Assembly (NCBI GenBank): GCA_003635195.1
Contig: PYIY01000099.1
Coordinates: forward strand, 54,020-118,019
Length of the DNA: 64,000 bases
Direction of reading: 5' to 3'
Source of the DNA: Candidatus Poribacteria bacterium
GTDB lineage: Bacteria > Poribacteria > WGA-4E > WGA-3G
A program made the translations under genes and the position numbers. The notes under the pieces were generated by a model. That model did not search any database. It saw nothing but the letters and a program-made list of their open reading frames with translations, and had not been told where the DNA came from. Shown piece by piece: positions 43,609 through 52,831 of the stretch (its first letter is position 1; each line of letters begins with the position of its first letter).

Positions 43609-45900
43609 ATGATGGAAACAAATATTCGCATTGTAGAACCGGGAATTGAATTAATACTTCTAACAAGATGTGCTAAGATTAAAATCTTGGCCCCTTCAGC
43701 CAAAATGATAGAAAAGGTTTGCAATCAATTTGCAAGTCGAAATTTGGCAGCTGTTTATTGCCCTCAACGGCAACAAATCCTCGTGCTTACACCAAATTTT
43801 ATTTCTCAATTTATGGTGAAGGACGATAAAGAAGACTGGACTGTTAAAGTAGTAGATGGCGGAAAAAATCAAAAACTCCAATTCTCACACTCCGAAAATG
43901 ACGCGTCACTACTTGCTCAACTTATTGAACGGCATGTCCAAATTGAAATAAAACGTCGTTTAAAAATGCAAACTCCTGATAGTCCACGCATCTTTCAGAC
44001 CCCTAAACCGTTCGATACCGTCGAAGATATTGATGTCTACAGGCGATTTGAAGTCTCGGCACTTCCAATCCAAGGGATTGGCGTTGGGATTTCAGTAGAC
44101 ATTAGCACAGCGTTCTTTAGCCATTGGACTGTAGCGGATGTCTTTCGAGATGACATTCCAGATCACGAGCAGCAACGTCTGCAAAAAGATTTTGAATCTT
44201 TAAGCCAGCGTCAACGCGGACAGAAGGGAACACTATTATATGATTTAGGAAATAAGCAGAGAAAATGCTATTTTGACCAATTCCTACAAGGGATCACTTG
44301 CGCAACAACTGGGACCTTATATGTCAATGGGCAAACCTATAACTCGTTGTTTGAGTACTATCAACACAATCAATCTCACCTAAAGATTAATCCTGATGAT
44401 AGTGTTGCCATGGTATCATTCCCACGTATGAATCAACCACGACCTGTTGCTGCAAAACTGCTGCGTTTGCGAGTAAGGAATGAATCACTTCCGAGGTTAT
44501 TAAAACAGGTAGATAAGATTGCACCAAAGGACCGGCGTAGACTTATCAGTGGTTTTTGGCAATCTCTCGGAAGCAATCCATTGGAACGCGCAGAACTATC
44601 CGTTTCACAACATTTCTGGTGCCCAGAGGAAAAACAAATAATCAACCTGCTACCACCAACATTGCAATTTTCTGATGGAGCCACCTTACCGGCACCACAA
44701 AAACGAGATTATAGGGAATTCCAAGAACATTATCGCCAACGACTCCCTCTACTACACAAAGTTGGATGCTTAGATATCCCTTTTTTGATGGATCGGATTG
44801 TCCATTTTGCGATACCGAAGAAGGCACGCCAAGAAATGCGAGGTTATCTCATCAGGGATATTACTGAAAACCTTCGACAATTAACAAAAGTGCCTATAAC
44901 CTCAGAAGCCTTGCTATATGATTCCTTAGATGACGTTTTTTCTAAAATTAAACACCATCCAAATCCCGGAACTGTCGTGTTCGTATTTGACGAAGAAACT
45001 CCCGAAGCCTATTATACAGTTTCACGCCAACTTTCTAACTGGCGGGTTAAGCGAATTACACTCAGAGAGTTAACAAACCAGTTTGGGAGGCTTAAATCAA
45101 CAGGAAATCATGGAGGCAACCCACCTCTTAGGGCCGAAAGAGGTTGGAAGTCATTTATTGAGATGATTACTTTGGATGTGCTTCAACAGATGGATTGCAT
45201 ACTGTGGGATTTAAAAGATGAACCGGCTTACGATGCCCATCTCGCGATTGACGTTGGCAGAGAAGGACGATATTTTGCGTTATCACTTCTTATATTTCAT
45301 CCATCACTTCGTATATGGACTGTTGTAAAGCCAAAAACTGATGTTAAAAAAGAAACAATTAACGGGGCCATTCTAGGTGAGGAAATTATTGAACTCTGCA
45401 ATGAAGTGGCACAGCGGAAAGACTTCCAACCCCTTCGTTCTCTTCTCGTGTTACGTGATGGACGCGAATGCGGCGGTGAATTAGAAGCAATCTACACTGC
45501 CAAACAAAAGTTAAGAAAGCGGAAATTCTTTACCGAAGAAGTAACAGTGGACATAGTGGATTTCCATAAGAACATAGCGAAAAATCCTCGACTTTGGGCA
45601 AAAATACAGAGAAATAGAATTGAGCAAGCATTTGAGGGTAAAGCTGTTGTCTTGGACAACCGGAAAATAGTCCTCCCCACAACTGGAGCACCTACACTAC
45701 GTCAAGGAACAGCCGACCCCGTCATGCTCGTGGGTCAGAATGATGGCGTTGATATGGTTCGTGTAACTAAGGCAGTGTACGCTTCTACACACCTCAATTT
45801 TTCCAATCCCAATGTCACTCAGAAACTTCCACTTGAACTTAAGCGAACCGACGACGCACTCACAAGTCGTGATTCACAGGAAATCAGACGGATTCGCTAA
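43609..45900 (+). CDS. Long prokaryotic Argonaute (PIWI protein)
   Basis: The product is 763 residues, with AAGGAG before the ATG. By eye it has an N/L1 region to about 220 ('GVGISVDISTAFFSHWTVADVF'), a PAZ-like part around 220-350 ('YNSLFEYYQHNQ', 'NPDDSVAMVSFP'), MID-like about 400-520, then PIWI. Catalytic candidates are Asp548 ('AIDVGREG'), Glu582 ('KKETING'), Asp617 ('VLRDGREC') and Asp748/749 ('KRTDDALT'). Spacings of 34 and 69 between the first three equal those of Thermus Argonaute (34, 68). The MID nucleic-acid 5'-end pocket is not clearly seen; 'TVSRQLSN' sits where a Y-K or H-K motif is usual. A guide-directed nuclease is likely. Confidence 0.82.
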   Translation: MMETNIRIVEPGIELILLTRCAKIKILAPSAKMIEKVCNQFASRNLAAVYCPQRQQILVLTPNFISQFMVKDDKEDWTVKVVDGGKNQKLQFSHSENDASLLAQLIERHVQIEIKRRLKMQTPDSPRIFQTPKPFDTVEDIDVYRRFEVSALPIQGIGVGISVDISTAFFSHWTVADVFRDDIPDHEQQRLQKDFESLSQRQRGQKGTLLYDLGNKQRKCYFDQFLQGITCATTGTLYVNGQTYNSLFEYYQHNQSHLKINPDDSVAMVSFPRMNQPRPVAAKLLRLRVRNESLPRLLKQVDKIAPKDRRRLISGFWQSLGSNPLERAELSVSQHFWCPEEKQIINLLPPTLQFSDGATLPAPQKRDYREFQEHYRQRLPLLHKVGCLDIPFLMDRIVHFAIPKKARQEMRGYLIRDITENLRQLTKVPITSEALLYDSLDDVFSKIKHHPNPGTVVFVFDEETPEAYYTVSRQLSNWRVKRITLRELTNQFGRLKSTGNHGGNPPLRAERGWKSFIEMITLDVLQQMDCILWDLKDEPAYDAHLAIDVGREGRYFALSLLIFHPSLRIWTVVKPKTDVKKETINGAILGEEIIELCNEVAQRKDFQPLRSLLVLRDGRECGGELEAIYTAKQKLRKRKFFTEEVTVDIVDFHKNIAKNPRLWAKIQRNRIEQAFEGKAVVLDNRKIVLPTTGAPTLRQGTADPVMLVGQNDGVDMVRVTKAVYASTHLNFSNPNVTQKLPLELKRTDDALTSRDSQEIRRIR

Positions 45901-45947
45901 ATCCATTTCCTTATGGTGGACTTAGGATAAGTGAAGGAGTGAAACTG

Positions 45948-46397
45948 ATGATCAATTCACAATGGAGAGCGGTTCAGAGTTTTCAGGAGAATCAAAATCT
46001 CATCTCCGCTATCAATATCTTGTCAATTCATATCAAATTGAAGATGGCAGGGCATTCCGATTTGAACAAGGAAGAGACAATACAAAAGGCGAGGGAAGAA
46101 CTGTGCTCGTTTTTGACAGAACTGAATCCACAAGTGCAGCGCGCTGAGGTAGAGAATAAGCCCCTTTTAGGCGTAGATCTACGGCGGCGGCAATTTGTCA
46201 AGCACTTGATTACCGCGAAGCAAGGGGACCGCATCCGTTCGCCATTTCTCCTTGATAAACTATCAAAGGGAGTACAACTTCTGCGCTCTGATGCAAAAGC
46301 AGATAAACAGGACCTTTTACTATTTTTGGAAGAACTCCGAATGCTCCTTGAAGAACATATTGGAAGCGATGTGCAGCAGCTCTTTGGAGGTTTTTAA
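45948..46397 (+). CDS. Hypothetical helical protein of the Argonaute locus
   Basis: The product is 149 residues from the ATG at 45948; AAGGAG is eight bases upstream. Not recognised. It is almost entirely helical with many charged residues ('REELCSFLTELNPQVQ', 'LLLFLEELRMLLEEHIG'). Its stop is followed directly by the metallopeptidase TTG start, so the two are coupled. A small adaptor is possible. Confidence 0.6.
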   Translation: MINSQWRAVQSFQENQNLISAINILSIHIKLKMAGHSDLNKEETIQKAREELCSFLTELNPQVQRAEVENKPLLGVDLRRRQFVKHLITAKQGDRIRSPFLLDKLSKGVQLLRSDAKADKQDLLLFLEELRMLLEEHIGSDVQQLFGGF

Positions 46398-47540
46398 TTG
46401 CAAGAACTTCTCAAACAAAATAACACCGCCCTGCGCCATGAAATTGAGCAGCTACGGCGGAGTTTGACAGATGCACAAGGAAATATCCCTGATGAGTTCC
46501 ATGCCTATACAGAACGGATCACCGACGAGTGCGATATTCTCTACCAACGTGTTCTTCGCAATCTCGAATACCTTGAATTTGGGTTGGAAAGTCTCCTCAA
46601 AGATATTTTGAGCGAAACCGAATTAGTAACCCGAGCCTTTTATGACCTTAACGGGCAACGAGTCAGCCCGATTTTACGTGTACGCGATTCGGATCGGTTA
46701 TCGCTAAAGTTTCTGCTATGGTTGCATGCGACTCACCCCCAAGCGAAAAATATTCCGGCTGCGATATGTGATGGAGAATTTGGTGTTTGGCCCATTCAAC
46801 CAACGCTTTACGCCACACCGTGCACTTCCCAAAAAGGGTTGCTCAATTTGCCTATCTTCTTTCATGAATTCGGGCATTTGCTTTATACGTTTCATCAATC
46901 AGAGATGAATGATCTGATCAATGAATTGCAAGCGGAAATCAGAGATTTGCTTCGTCCACCTGTGGAACGAAACGACCAATTTGCACAAACGCAAGAAAAA
47001 AGTCGAAACGTGATTGTTGACACATGGTATGAATGGGCACAAGAATGCTTCTGTGACGCTGTTGGTCTTGTCATGGGAGGGTCTTCGTTCGCTTATACGT
47101 TTTCGATGTATTTCAGGGTGCTCGGATGGAACGAATATCATGTACCCAGAGAAAAACTCGTTCATAGAAGTCACCCCGTTACTTGGATCCGCATCCATCT
47201 GCTTGTTAATCGCGCTCAACGAATGGGCTACAATGCAGCTGCTATCAATTTGGAAGAAAAATGGAGTCAGGTCGCTGCAGCGTTAGGAGTCATGGAAGAC
47301 TACTACGGTTTTTACGACTCAAAATTCCTCCCTATGATTCAGACCAAATTAGATGATATGATTACAGAAACTTCACCACGTGAATTTCGGGAGTCAGAAG
47401 TCTCAAATCAGGAGGACTCAACTTTTACCTCGCCAGTCGCGTTATTGAACGCCGCATGGCAAAAATTTCAAGATGATCCGGAAAACTACCGCGAGTGGGA
47501 AGAAGACGCAATAGTGCGCTTTCTTGATGCCGATATTTGA
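46398..47540 (+). CDS. HExxH zinc metallopeptidase
   Basis: The product is 380 residues from a TTG with GGAGG seven bases upstream, directly after the previous stop. The zinc-binding motif is His156-Glu157-x2-His160 ('FFHEFGHLLY'), with Glu216 and Asp220 downstream ('QECFCDAVG') as the third ligand region, a gluzincin-like layout. There is no signal peptide or membrane segment, so it acts in the cytoplasm. It might cleave the XRE regulator or another locus protein. It overlaps the Res gene start. Confidence 0.82.
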   Translation: MQELLKQNNTALRHEIEQLRRSLTDAQGNIPDEFHAYTERITDECDILYQRVLRNLEYLEFGLESLLKDILSETELVTRAFYDLNGQRVSPILRVRDSDRLSLKFLLWLHATHPQAKNIPAAICDGEFGVWPIQPTLYATPCTSQKGLLNLPIFFHEFGHLLYTFHQSEMNDLINELQAEIRDLLRPPVERNDQFAQTQEKSRNVIVDTWYEWAQECFCDAVGLVMGGSSFAYTFSMYFRVLGWNEYHVPREKLVHRSHPVTWIRIHLLVNRAQRMGYNAAAINLEEKWSQVAAALGVMEDYYGFYDSKFLPMIQTKLDDMITETSPREFRESEVSNQEDSTFTSPVALLNAAWQKFQDDPENYREWEEDAIVRFLDADI

Positions 47541-50500
47541 TTGCGAATTTGTGGAACTTCAGCAAGGATTAAAAGTAGAAAAGTTTATGGCACTTTATCA
47601 AAATTACGAAACAAAAATCCTAACTGAAAACAGAATTGACATCCAAAACGATGGGACAAAGCGCGATATTGAGTTGTACGACCCGGACCAGACGTTACAA
47701 CTGCCTGTCGAACCGTTAGAACGGATTCAGGATTTCTTAGACGATTACAATTATCTGACAGGGCAGAATTTTAAACTTCGTTATTATCAGGTGTTGGCTT
47801 TACTCTTTACCGAATGCTTTTTTGCTGACCAGCAATCGGATGGATACAATGAAAATAGCAGACAAGAGACACACCGAATGCTGGCGTATTGGATGGCGAC
47901 TGGCAGTGGCAAAACGCTCGTCATGCATCTCAATATCCTGCAATATTTGCACCATTTCTGCCAAAAAGACAATGCCCGTTTACAAATTTTCCTAACAACG
48001 CCCTTAGCAAATTTGATCAAACAGCATGAACGCGAGTTGGAACCATATGTTCGCCAACTCAATGAAACCTATAACAACCGGATTGAGTTCATAATTGACA
48101 CGACCCAAGGACTTTTGCAAAAAGATGATGACTATTTTCACTTGCCAGATGATGGTGAGATTCGTCGTCTTATTTTAGTAGATGAAGCGCACATCGGTTT
48201 GACAAGCCAGCAATCTGGTAAATTTAGAGAACTTCGGCGGAACCGTCTGAATGTAGGAAATTCCTTCCTATTTGAATATTCCGCTACATTCCACAACCTC
48301 GCTACAGAATTGCAACCCGAATATGATAAAGCAACCATCTATCGATACGATTATACTCGTTTCTATAACGATGGATACGGCAAAGACCACTTTTTCAAGC
48401 CGATAGCAGAAGATACGGTAGTTGACGAATCCGAGGAAAAAATTAAAGATAATCTGAACGAGTGCCTTCGAGTCATGGAAGAAAAGTTACAGATTTTCAA
48501 TAGCGTCCAAAAGGATGAGCAATATGACAATGACTTGACCGCACATCGTCCTTTGATGGCATTTATGGGACACACAGTGGAAAACCCAAAAGAGGAAGGG
48601 AAAAATAATAATGACGAAGTCTCCGACATCCAGAAAGTTCTTGATTATTTTGCGGCACTGAGTGATTCGGAGCGACAGAAATTCAGATATATTTTTGGTG
48701 ATCTTATTGGACCCCTGACTGTTGCTCGCAATTCAGACAACAATAACGAACTACTTTTGTCTTACGGAGAAGGTAAAAAATGGGGGATGATTAACGTCGG
48801 GGATGCTACAAGTTTTTACAATAGCATAGAAAACAATCACATTGTAACTCGCGATGAAGAAATTAGAGATACGAATCTCCATTTTGAAAACCTTGATAAC
48901 GAAACGAGCCCAATAAATGTATTGATCGGAAGTCGTAAATTCGCAGAAGGCTGGAACTCTTATCGCCTCTCTGTAATTGATTTGATTAATTTGGGAAGTG
49001 CCAAAGGTAACCTGATTATACAAATTTTCGGACGCGGTGTTCGGTTAAAAGGGAAGGGTGGAGACGGAAAACGGCGGTATATTGACCATAAATCGGACTA
49101 TCGTTTTCCCTATCAAGACGTGGAGTCTAATATTCGGCGATTGGAAACGTTAACTGTCTACAGTTTGAAGCAAAGTTATCTTAAGCGGTTTCTTGATGAA
49201 GTTCATGCAGGCAGTGTCTCGCGTCAGCACGTCTTTAAAATTCAAGTGAACCCCATGCTTTTTAAAATAGATAGTGGCACATCAGTTGACTTTGAGGAAT
49301 ATCGCCACAAATTACTCATTTTTAAGCAGGGTAATATAGCAGGTAGTGGTATAAAGCGCGTAACGTTCAAGGGTAGTGAAATACATTATACCTATTTTGA
49401 TAGCGGCACCGAAAAGTCTGGTACCATCAATAACTGGCGGTCCCTGGTGTTAGATTACCGAACAGATAAAGGGAAAAATGCGCCAAACGTCTATGAAGAC
49501 CTCCGACAAAATAACGAGAAGTATTTTTGTTATCTGAATCGAGCAAAACTTGCCACCGTTATTCAGCGCGAGGCGGAGAAAAACCAGCTGCAACTCTATA
49601 ACAAAGAAAATTATGCCCCTACTATCATTGATTTTCTGTCACTTATCAGGGACATTCGTTATCAAAAACAGGGGCAAGATCTAATCGCTTGGACAGATCG
49701 GCTCAACCGCCAAATTGTAATTGATGTCACTCGGAATCTGCGGAACCGCATAAACGCTCATATCAATCGGTCAAATTATGTTTATGAATCGTTGAAGCGG
49801 GAAGATTTTATTTACGAGTACACGGTAACGAAAGAGTTTCCGACACAAGATGAATTGAACGCTTTTGTGGAACAGGTTGAAAGCGCAGCATCAGATGCAT
49901 TTCAAGAGAATCCACACGCTCAAATCAAAAACAAATTGCAATTACACTTACCCCGACGACATCAACACATTTATGAACCTCTTATGCGTCCAGCAGAAGA
50001 GGTAGAAAACGAGCATCGCGATGTTAAAGTATCGCCTGATAGGTTAAACGCGGGCGAAAAGAAATTTGTTGAAAACCTGACTGAATACATCAAGTTAAAT
50101 TACCAACGAAATGAAAGATACGAATTCTATCTGATGCGAAACACGCAAAAGATCGGTATCTATTTGGAAAGTGACGCAGGGAGTTATTATCCGGACTTTG
50201 TGCTATGGGCACTTGATACACAACAAGATATAACACACATTATCTTCATCGATCCGAAGGGTGAGCGCGAGATCATTGGCGGAACAAAGGGCAATTATAA
50301 GAATCATCCGAAAGTTAAACTCGCTCAAAAATCTGAGGACAAGACGCTCGTCACACTTGAAAGGCAGTTAGAGTCTGAACAAGGTCGGAAATTCTGTCTC
50401 AATTCGTTTCTACTGTTACGGGATAGCTCCGAGTTAGGTCGTGGAGAAACTGCTGCGTTTATTGAAGACAACATGTTACCATATAACATTCTCCGATTGG

Positions 50501-50595
50501 ACTGGCATGAAGAAACAGAGGACGGTTCCACCAGTCAGTTCAGAGATCGAAAATCGTATTTGGATTTGATGTTTGAGAAGGTTGGAATTCGTTAG
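47527..50595 (+). CDS. Type III-like restriction helicase-nuclease (Res)
   Basis: The product is 1022 residues. Its start at 47527 lies inside the end of the peptidase gene (14-base overlap), so it is translationally coupled; no clear ribosome site. The Walker A 'MATGSGKT' has Lys129, the Walker B is DEAH at 219-222, 'SATF' is motif III and 'QIFGRGVRLKG' motif VI, an SF2 helicase. Near the C-terminus is Asp890 ('YPDFVLW') followed by Asp909-x-Lys911 ('IDPKGERE'), a PD-(D/E)XK nuclease. Family members translocate along DNA and cleave when paired with Mod. Confidence 0.9.
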   Translation: MPIFDCEFVELQQGLKVEKFMALYQNYETKILTENRIDIQNDGTKRDIELYDPDQTLQLPVEPLERIQDFLDDYNYLTGQNFKLRYYQVLALLFTECFFADQQSDGYNENSRQETHRMLAYWMATGSGKTLVMHLNILQYLHHFCQKDNARLQIFLTTPLANLIKQHERELEPYVRQLNETYNNRIEFIIDTTQGLLQKDDDYFHLPDDGEIRRLILVDEAHIGLTSQQSGKFRELRRNRLNVGNSFLFEYSATFHNLATELQPEYDKATIYRYDYTRFYNDGYGKDHFFKPIAEDTVVDESEEKIKDNLNECLRVMEEKLQIFNSVQKDEQYDNDLTAHRPLMAFMGHTVENPKEEGKNNNDEVSDIQKVLDYFAALSDSERQKFRYIFGDLIGPLTVARNSDNNNELLLSYGEGKKWGMINVGDATSFYNSIENNHIVTRDEEIRDTNLHFENLDNETSPINVLIGSRKFAEGWNSYRLSVIDLINLGSAKGNLIIQIFGRGVRLKGKGGDGKRRYIDHKSDYRFPYQDVESNIRRLETLTVYSLKQSYLKRFLDEVHAGSVSRQHVFKIQVNPMLFKIDSGTSVDFEEYRHKLLIFKQGNIAGSGIKRVTFKGSEIHYTYFDSGTEKSGTINNWRSLVLDYRTDKGKNAPNVYEDLRQNNEKYFCYLNRAKLATVIQREAEKNQLQLYNKENYAPTIIDFLSLIRDIRYQKQGQDLIAWTDRLNRQIVIDVTRNLRNRINAHINRSNYVYESLKREDFIYEYTVTKEFPTQDELNAFVEQVESAASDAFQENPHAQIKNKLQLHLPRRHQHIYEPLMRPAEEVENEHRDVKVSPDRLNAGEKKFVENLTEYIKLNYQRNERYEFYLMRNTQKIGIYLESDAGSYYPDFVLWALDTQQDITHIIFIDPKGEREIIGGTKGNYKNHPKVKLAQKSEDKTLVTLERQLESEQGRKFCLNSFLLLRDSSELGRGETAAFIEDNMLPYNILRLDWHEETEDGSTSQFRDRKSYLDLMFEKVGIR

Positions 50596-50711
50596 TTTTA
50601 ACGTTGAAAATCGGCATTTTCTCGTTGTATAATAGTTGGGTAACCCGCCCCCATAGGTGTTAATTTAACGATTTTCCGCGGCAACTTTGGTAGCAAAGTT
50701 TACAAATGCTT

Positions 50712-50817
50712 AAGAAACACCCAAGCAAAACCCCTTACAGGGCTTAGATCCGGGGCGAGCGCGTTTCTATAAACATTGTGAAGAAATACCCAAGCAAATA
50801 AACCCTACGGGGCTGAA
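50712..50817 (+). repeat. Diverged direct repeat of ~34 bp
   Basis: GAAACACCCAAGCAAAACCC and the following TTACAGGGCTTA (50714-50747) are echoed by GAAATACCCAAGCAAATAAA and CCCTACGGGGCTGA (50783-50817). 'CTTGGGTGTTTC' appears also at 56652 in the opposite orientation. Probably leftovers of a repeat family. Confidence 0.45.
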
Positions 50818-50853
50818 GAAGTTTTTGAAGTCTTCAAGGTTTCAGCATGAAAT

Positions 50854-50925
50854 CCGGTTCGGTTAGGGGATTTAGTCTGGGAATAGACTAAATCCATTCC
50901 TTGTATTACATTCCGAACCTACCTG
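50854..50925. repeat. Palindromic repeat family, inverted copy with interrupted centre
   Basis: Compared with the copy at 38.6 kb, this is reverse-oriented: CCGGTTCGGTTA is at 50854-50865 and TTCCGAACCTACC is at 50911-50923. The palindrome centre is split by ~45 bp carrying its own perfect 10-bp inverted repeat (GGATTTAGTC/GACTAAATCC at 50868-50895). Confidence 0.5.
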
Positions 50926-50963
50926 AGGACCACAAGGATTATTTTTTCTAAAATTGAGCTTAT

Positions 50964-50990
50964 GGCGGATATAATATCCGCCTTTATTTT
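50964..50990 (+). terminator. Terminator of the restriction-Argonaute locus
   Basis: GGCGGATAT and ATATCCGCC form a 9-bp stem, followed by TTTATTTT. It sits between the convergent Res and sulfatase genes. Confidence 0.75.
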
Positions 50991-50994
50991 ATCA

Positions 50995-52323
50995 CTATAC
51001 TATTTCACGCGCAGGATAGTGTTTATCACCGGGTGACACATCCGTCGGATCGTTCAGCACAGCCGTCTCCGGCGGCACCATAATCTGGTGCTCATTCACT
51101 GGATCATCGGTCTCCGTGCGCCACTGCTCTAAACGGTCTCGCATTTCCGCAAGGACTTCCGCATAGTCGGGATCTCCTGCGAGGTTATGTGCCTCTGATG
51201 GATCAAACACGACATCGTACAACCGCTCCGATTCAACCGGATCATCACCCCAACCGTGCGCCATCATAAAGGTTTTACTGATGCTATCGTCGCAGTTCGG
51301 TAGTGCCCACTTCTCTGCCTCATCATAGCGTCGGATGTATTTCCACCGCTGGGTCCGAACGGCGCGCTGCGGTTCATAACAGCAGTGATAGTTGACTTCA
51401 GCAAAAATAGCGTCACGAATATCGTCCGCCTCGCCGCGAACTAACGGTAAAAGAGAAGTACCTTGCAACCATGCGGGAGCATTGATACCTACCAATTCGC
51501 AAATAGTAGGAAACAGATCAATTTGGCTCACTAATCCGTCTACAACTTGTCCACCCTCAAAACCACCAGGACCACGGACAATCAACATTACACCGATACC
51601 GTGATCACTCAGATGGCATTTCATTCGTGGGAAAGCAAGTCCGTGGTCAGTCGTGCATATCACAAGTGTGTTATCAGCGATTCCGTTTTCCTCAAGTGCG
51701 TCAAAAACCACACCCATCTTCCTATCAAGCGTCCGTGCTGCGTCTATGTATTCCGCCATATCTTGTCGGGTTACAGGCGTATCAGGGAACGGTGCTGGCG
51801 GTTTTACATAGCGCGGATCCGTCTTCGGTTCACCATCTGGTGGCGGATCGAACCCTTTCGCTCGGCGATGCGTTTCACCAAACCCAATGTCTAAGAAGAA
51901 AGGCGCGTCATGTTTCTCGGCGATGAAGTCGCGTGCGCGTTCTTCAGCACCTGCCGGTCTATTATTTTCTGCTAAAATCCGCTGGTATCCCGTCTCTTTG
52001 ACATCTCGCACGACGTGCTGGAATCCTGCTAACGCTGTGGTGTACCCTGATTGATTCAGGGTGTGGGCTATGAGATGTTCCGGTACAGGGAGGCTCCATC
52101 CCCGGTTTGCCAAACCGCCCATACCGCAGCTATGTGCCCACTGTCCGGTAAGGAGTGCGGCGCGTGAGGGTGAACAGGTCGGGTTTGCGCAGAAGGCATT
52201 TCGGAACACGACACCCTCTTCCGCAAGTTTTTGTATGTTCGGTGTCGGAATCGCATGCCCGTAAGGTTGCACATACCGTCCCGTGTCGTGTGAATGAATA
52301 TAGATTATATTTGGTTTGTTCAT
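50995..52323 (-). CDS. Sulfatase (N-sulfoglucosamine sulfohydrolase-like)
   Basis: The product is 442 residues. The formylglycine motif C-S-P-S-R is at Cys50 ('NPTCSPSRAALLTG'). The N-terminal metal pair D-D is replaced by 'IHSHDTGRY', with only Asp13. 'CTTDHGLAFPRMKCHLSDHG' supplies the other metal and active-site residues. This layout is closest to heparan N-sulfatase-type enzymes. No signal peptide and no clear ribosome site before the ATG. Confidence 0.88.
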   Translation of the reverse strand: MNKPNIIYIHSHDTGRYVQPYGHAIPTPNIQKLAEEGVVFRNAFCANPTCSPSRAALLTGQWAHSCGMGGLANRGWSLPVPEHLIAHTLNQSGYTTALAGFQHVVRDVKETGYQRILAENNRPAGAEERARDFIAEKHDAPFFLDIGFGETHRRAKGFDPPPDGEPKTDPRYVKPPAPFPDTPVTRQDMAEYIDAARTLDRKMGVVFDALEENGIADNTLVICTTDHGLAFPRMKCHLSDHGIGVMLIVRGPGGFEGGQVVDGLVSQIDLFPTICELVGINAPAWLQGTSLLPLVRGEADDIRDAIFAEVNYHCCYEPQRAVRTQRWKYIRRYDEAEKWALPNCDDSISKTFMMAHGWGDDPVESERLYDVVFDPSEAHNLAGDPDYAEVLAEMRDRLEQWRTETDDPVNEHQIMVPPETAVLNDPTDVSPGDKHYPAREIV

Positions 52324-52357
52324 ATTTGTTTTTGATAAATCCGAAAATGGAAGCGAA

Positions 52358-52586
52358 CTAAGACGACTTCTCCGGGTCTAAATGCTGTAAATGGGCCCAT
52401 GCGGCATCTTCCTCTGGACGCAGCCAGTCCTGCGCGAGCGCATCTTCACTTAGCAAGGCAGTTTCGGGAACATGGAGTTCCTCGCTGAAAATAGTTACGA
52501 ACGCGCGCGGGTTTTGGTAACTGAACCGGTTTGACTAATTTCACATTACCTTGTTCATCAATTGTAGCTTCAAGGGTTTTTAACAT
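52358..52586 (-). pseudogene. Frameshifted antitoxin-like gene
   Basis: From the ATG at 52586 the frame reads 'MLKTLEATIDEQGNVKLVKP' and 'VQLPKPAR', then loses sense. One base shift at the AAAACCC run restores a second frame ('AFVTIFSEELHVPETALLSE' and 'DALAQDWLRPEEDAAW') to a stop at 52358. Together this is a 75-residue small protein with the start typical of orphan antitoxins ('K.LEA..DE.G.V.L'). No toxin is present beside it. A sequencing error or a real mutation are both possible. Confidence 0.55.
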
Positions 52587-52831
52587 GATTCACCTCATCT
52601 TCATGCATGCAAAGCGGTCAAACAATAATGATGTATACAGTGGACAAAGACGACTAACATTATCCAACGGATAGATTGAGTATACAATACAACTTGTAAG
52701 GATGTCAACAACTTTTTTACAATTCCTGTTTGGAAATCTGACAGTTTCCGAAAACTTTTACTATCCTTTTCGTCTGATCAGAATCTATTTAATCAAACGA
52801 ACCTAAAAGGGATACCTGGGAGGAACATTAC

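Noticed and set aside
50712..50817. Possible CRISPR-like pair or attachment site by the Argonaute locus
   Set aside because: Only two diverged copies and no integrase nearby, so it is listed as a repeat only.
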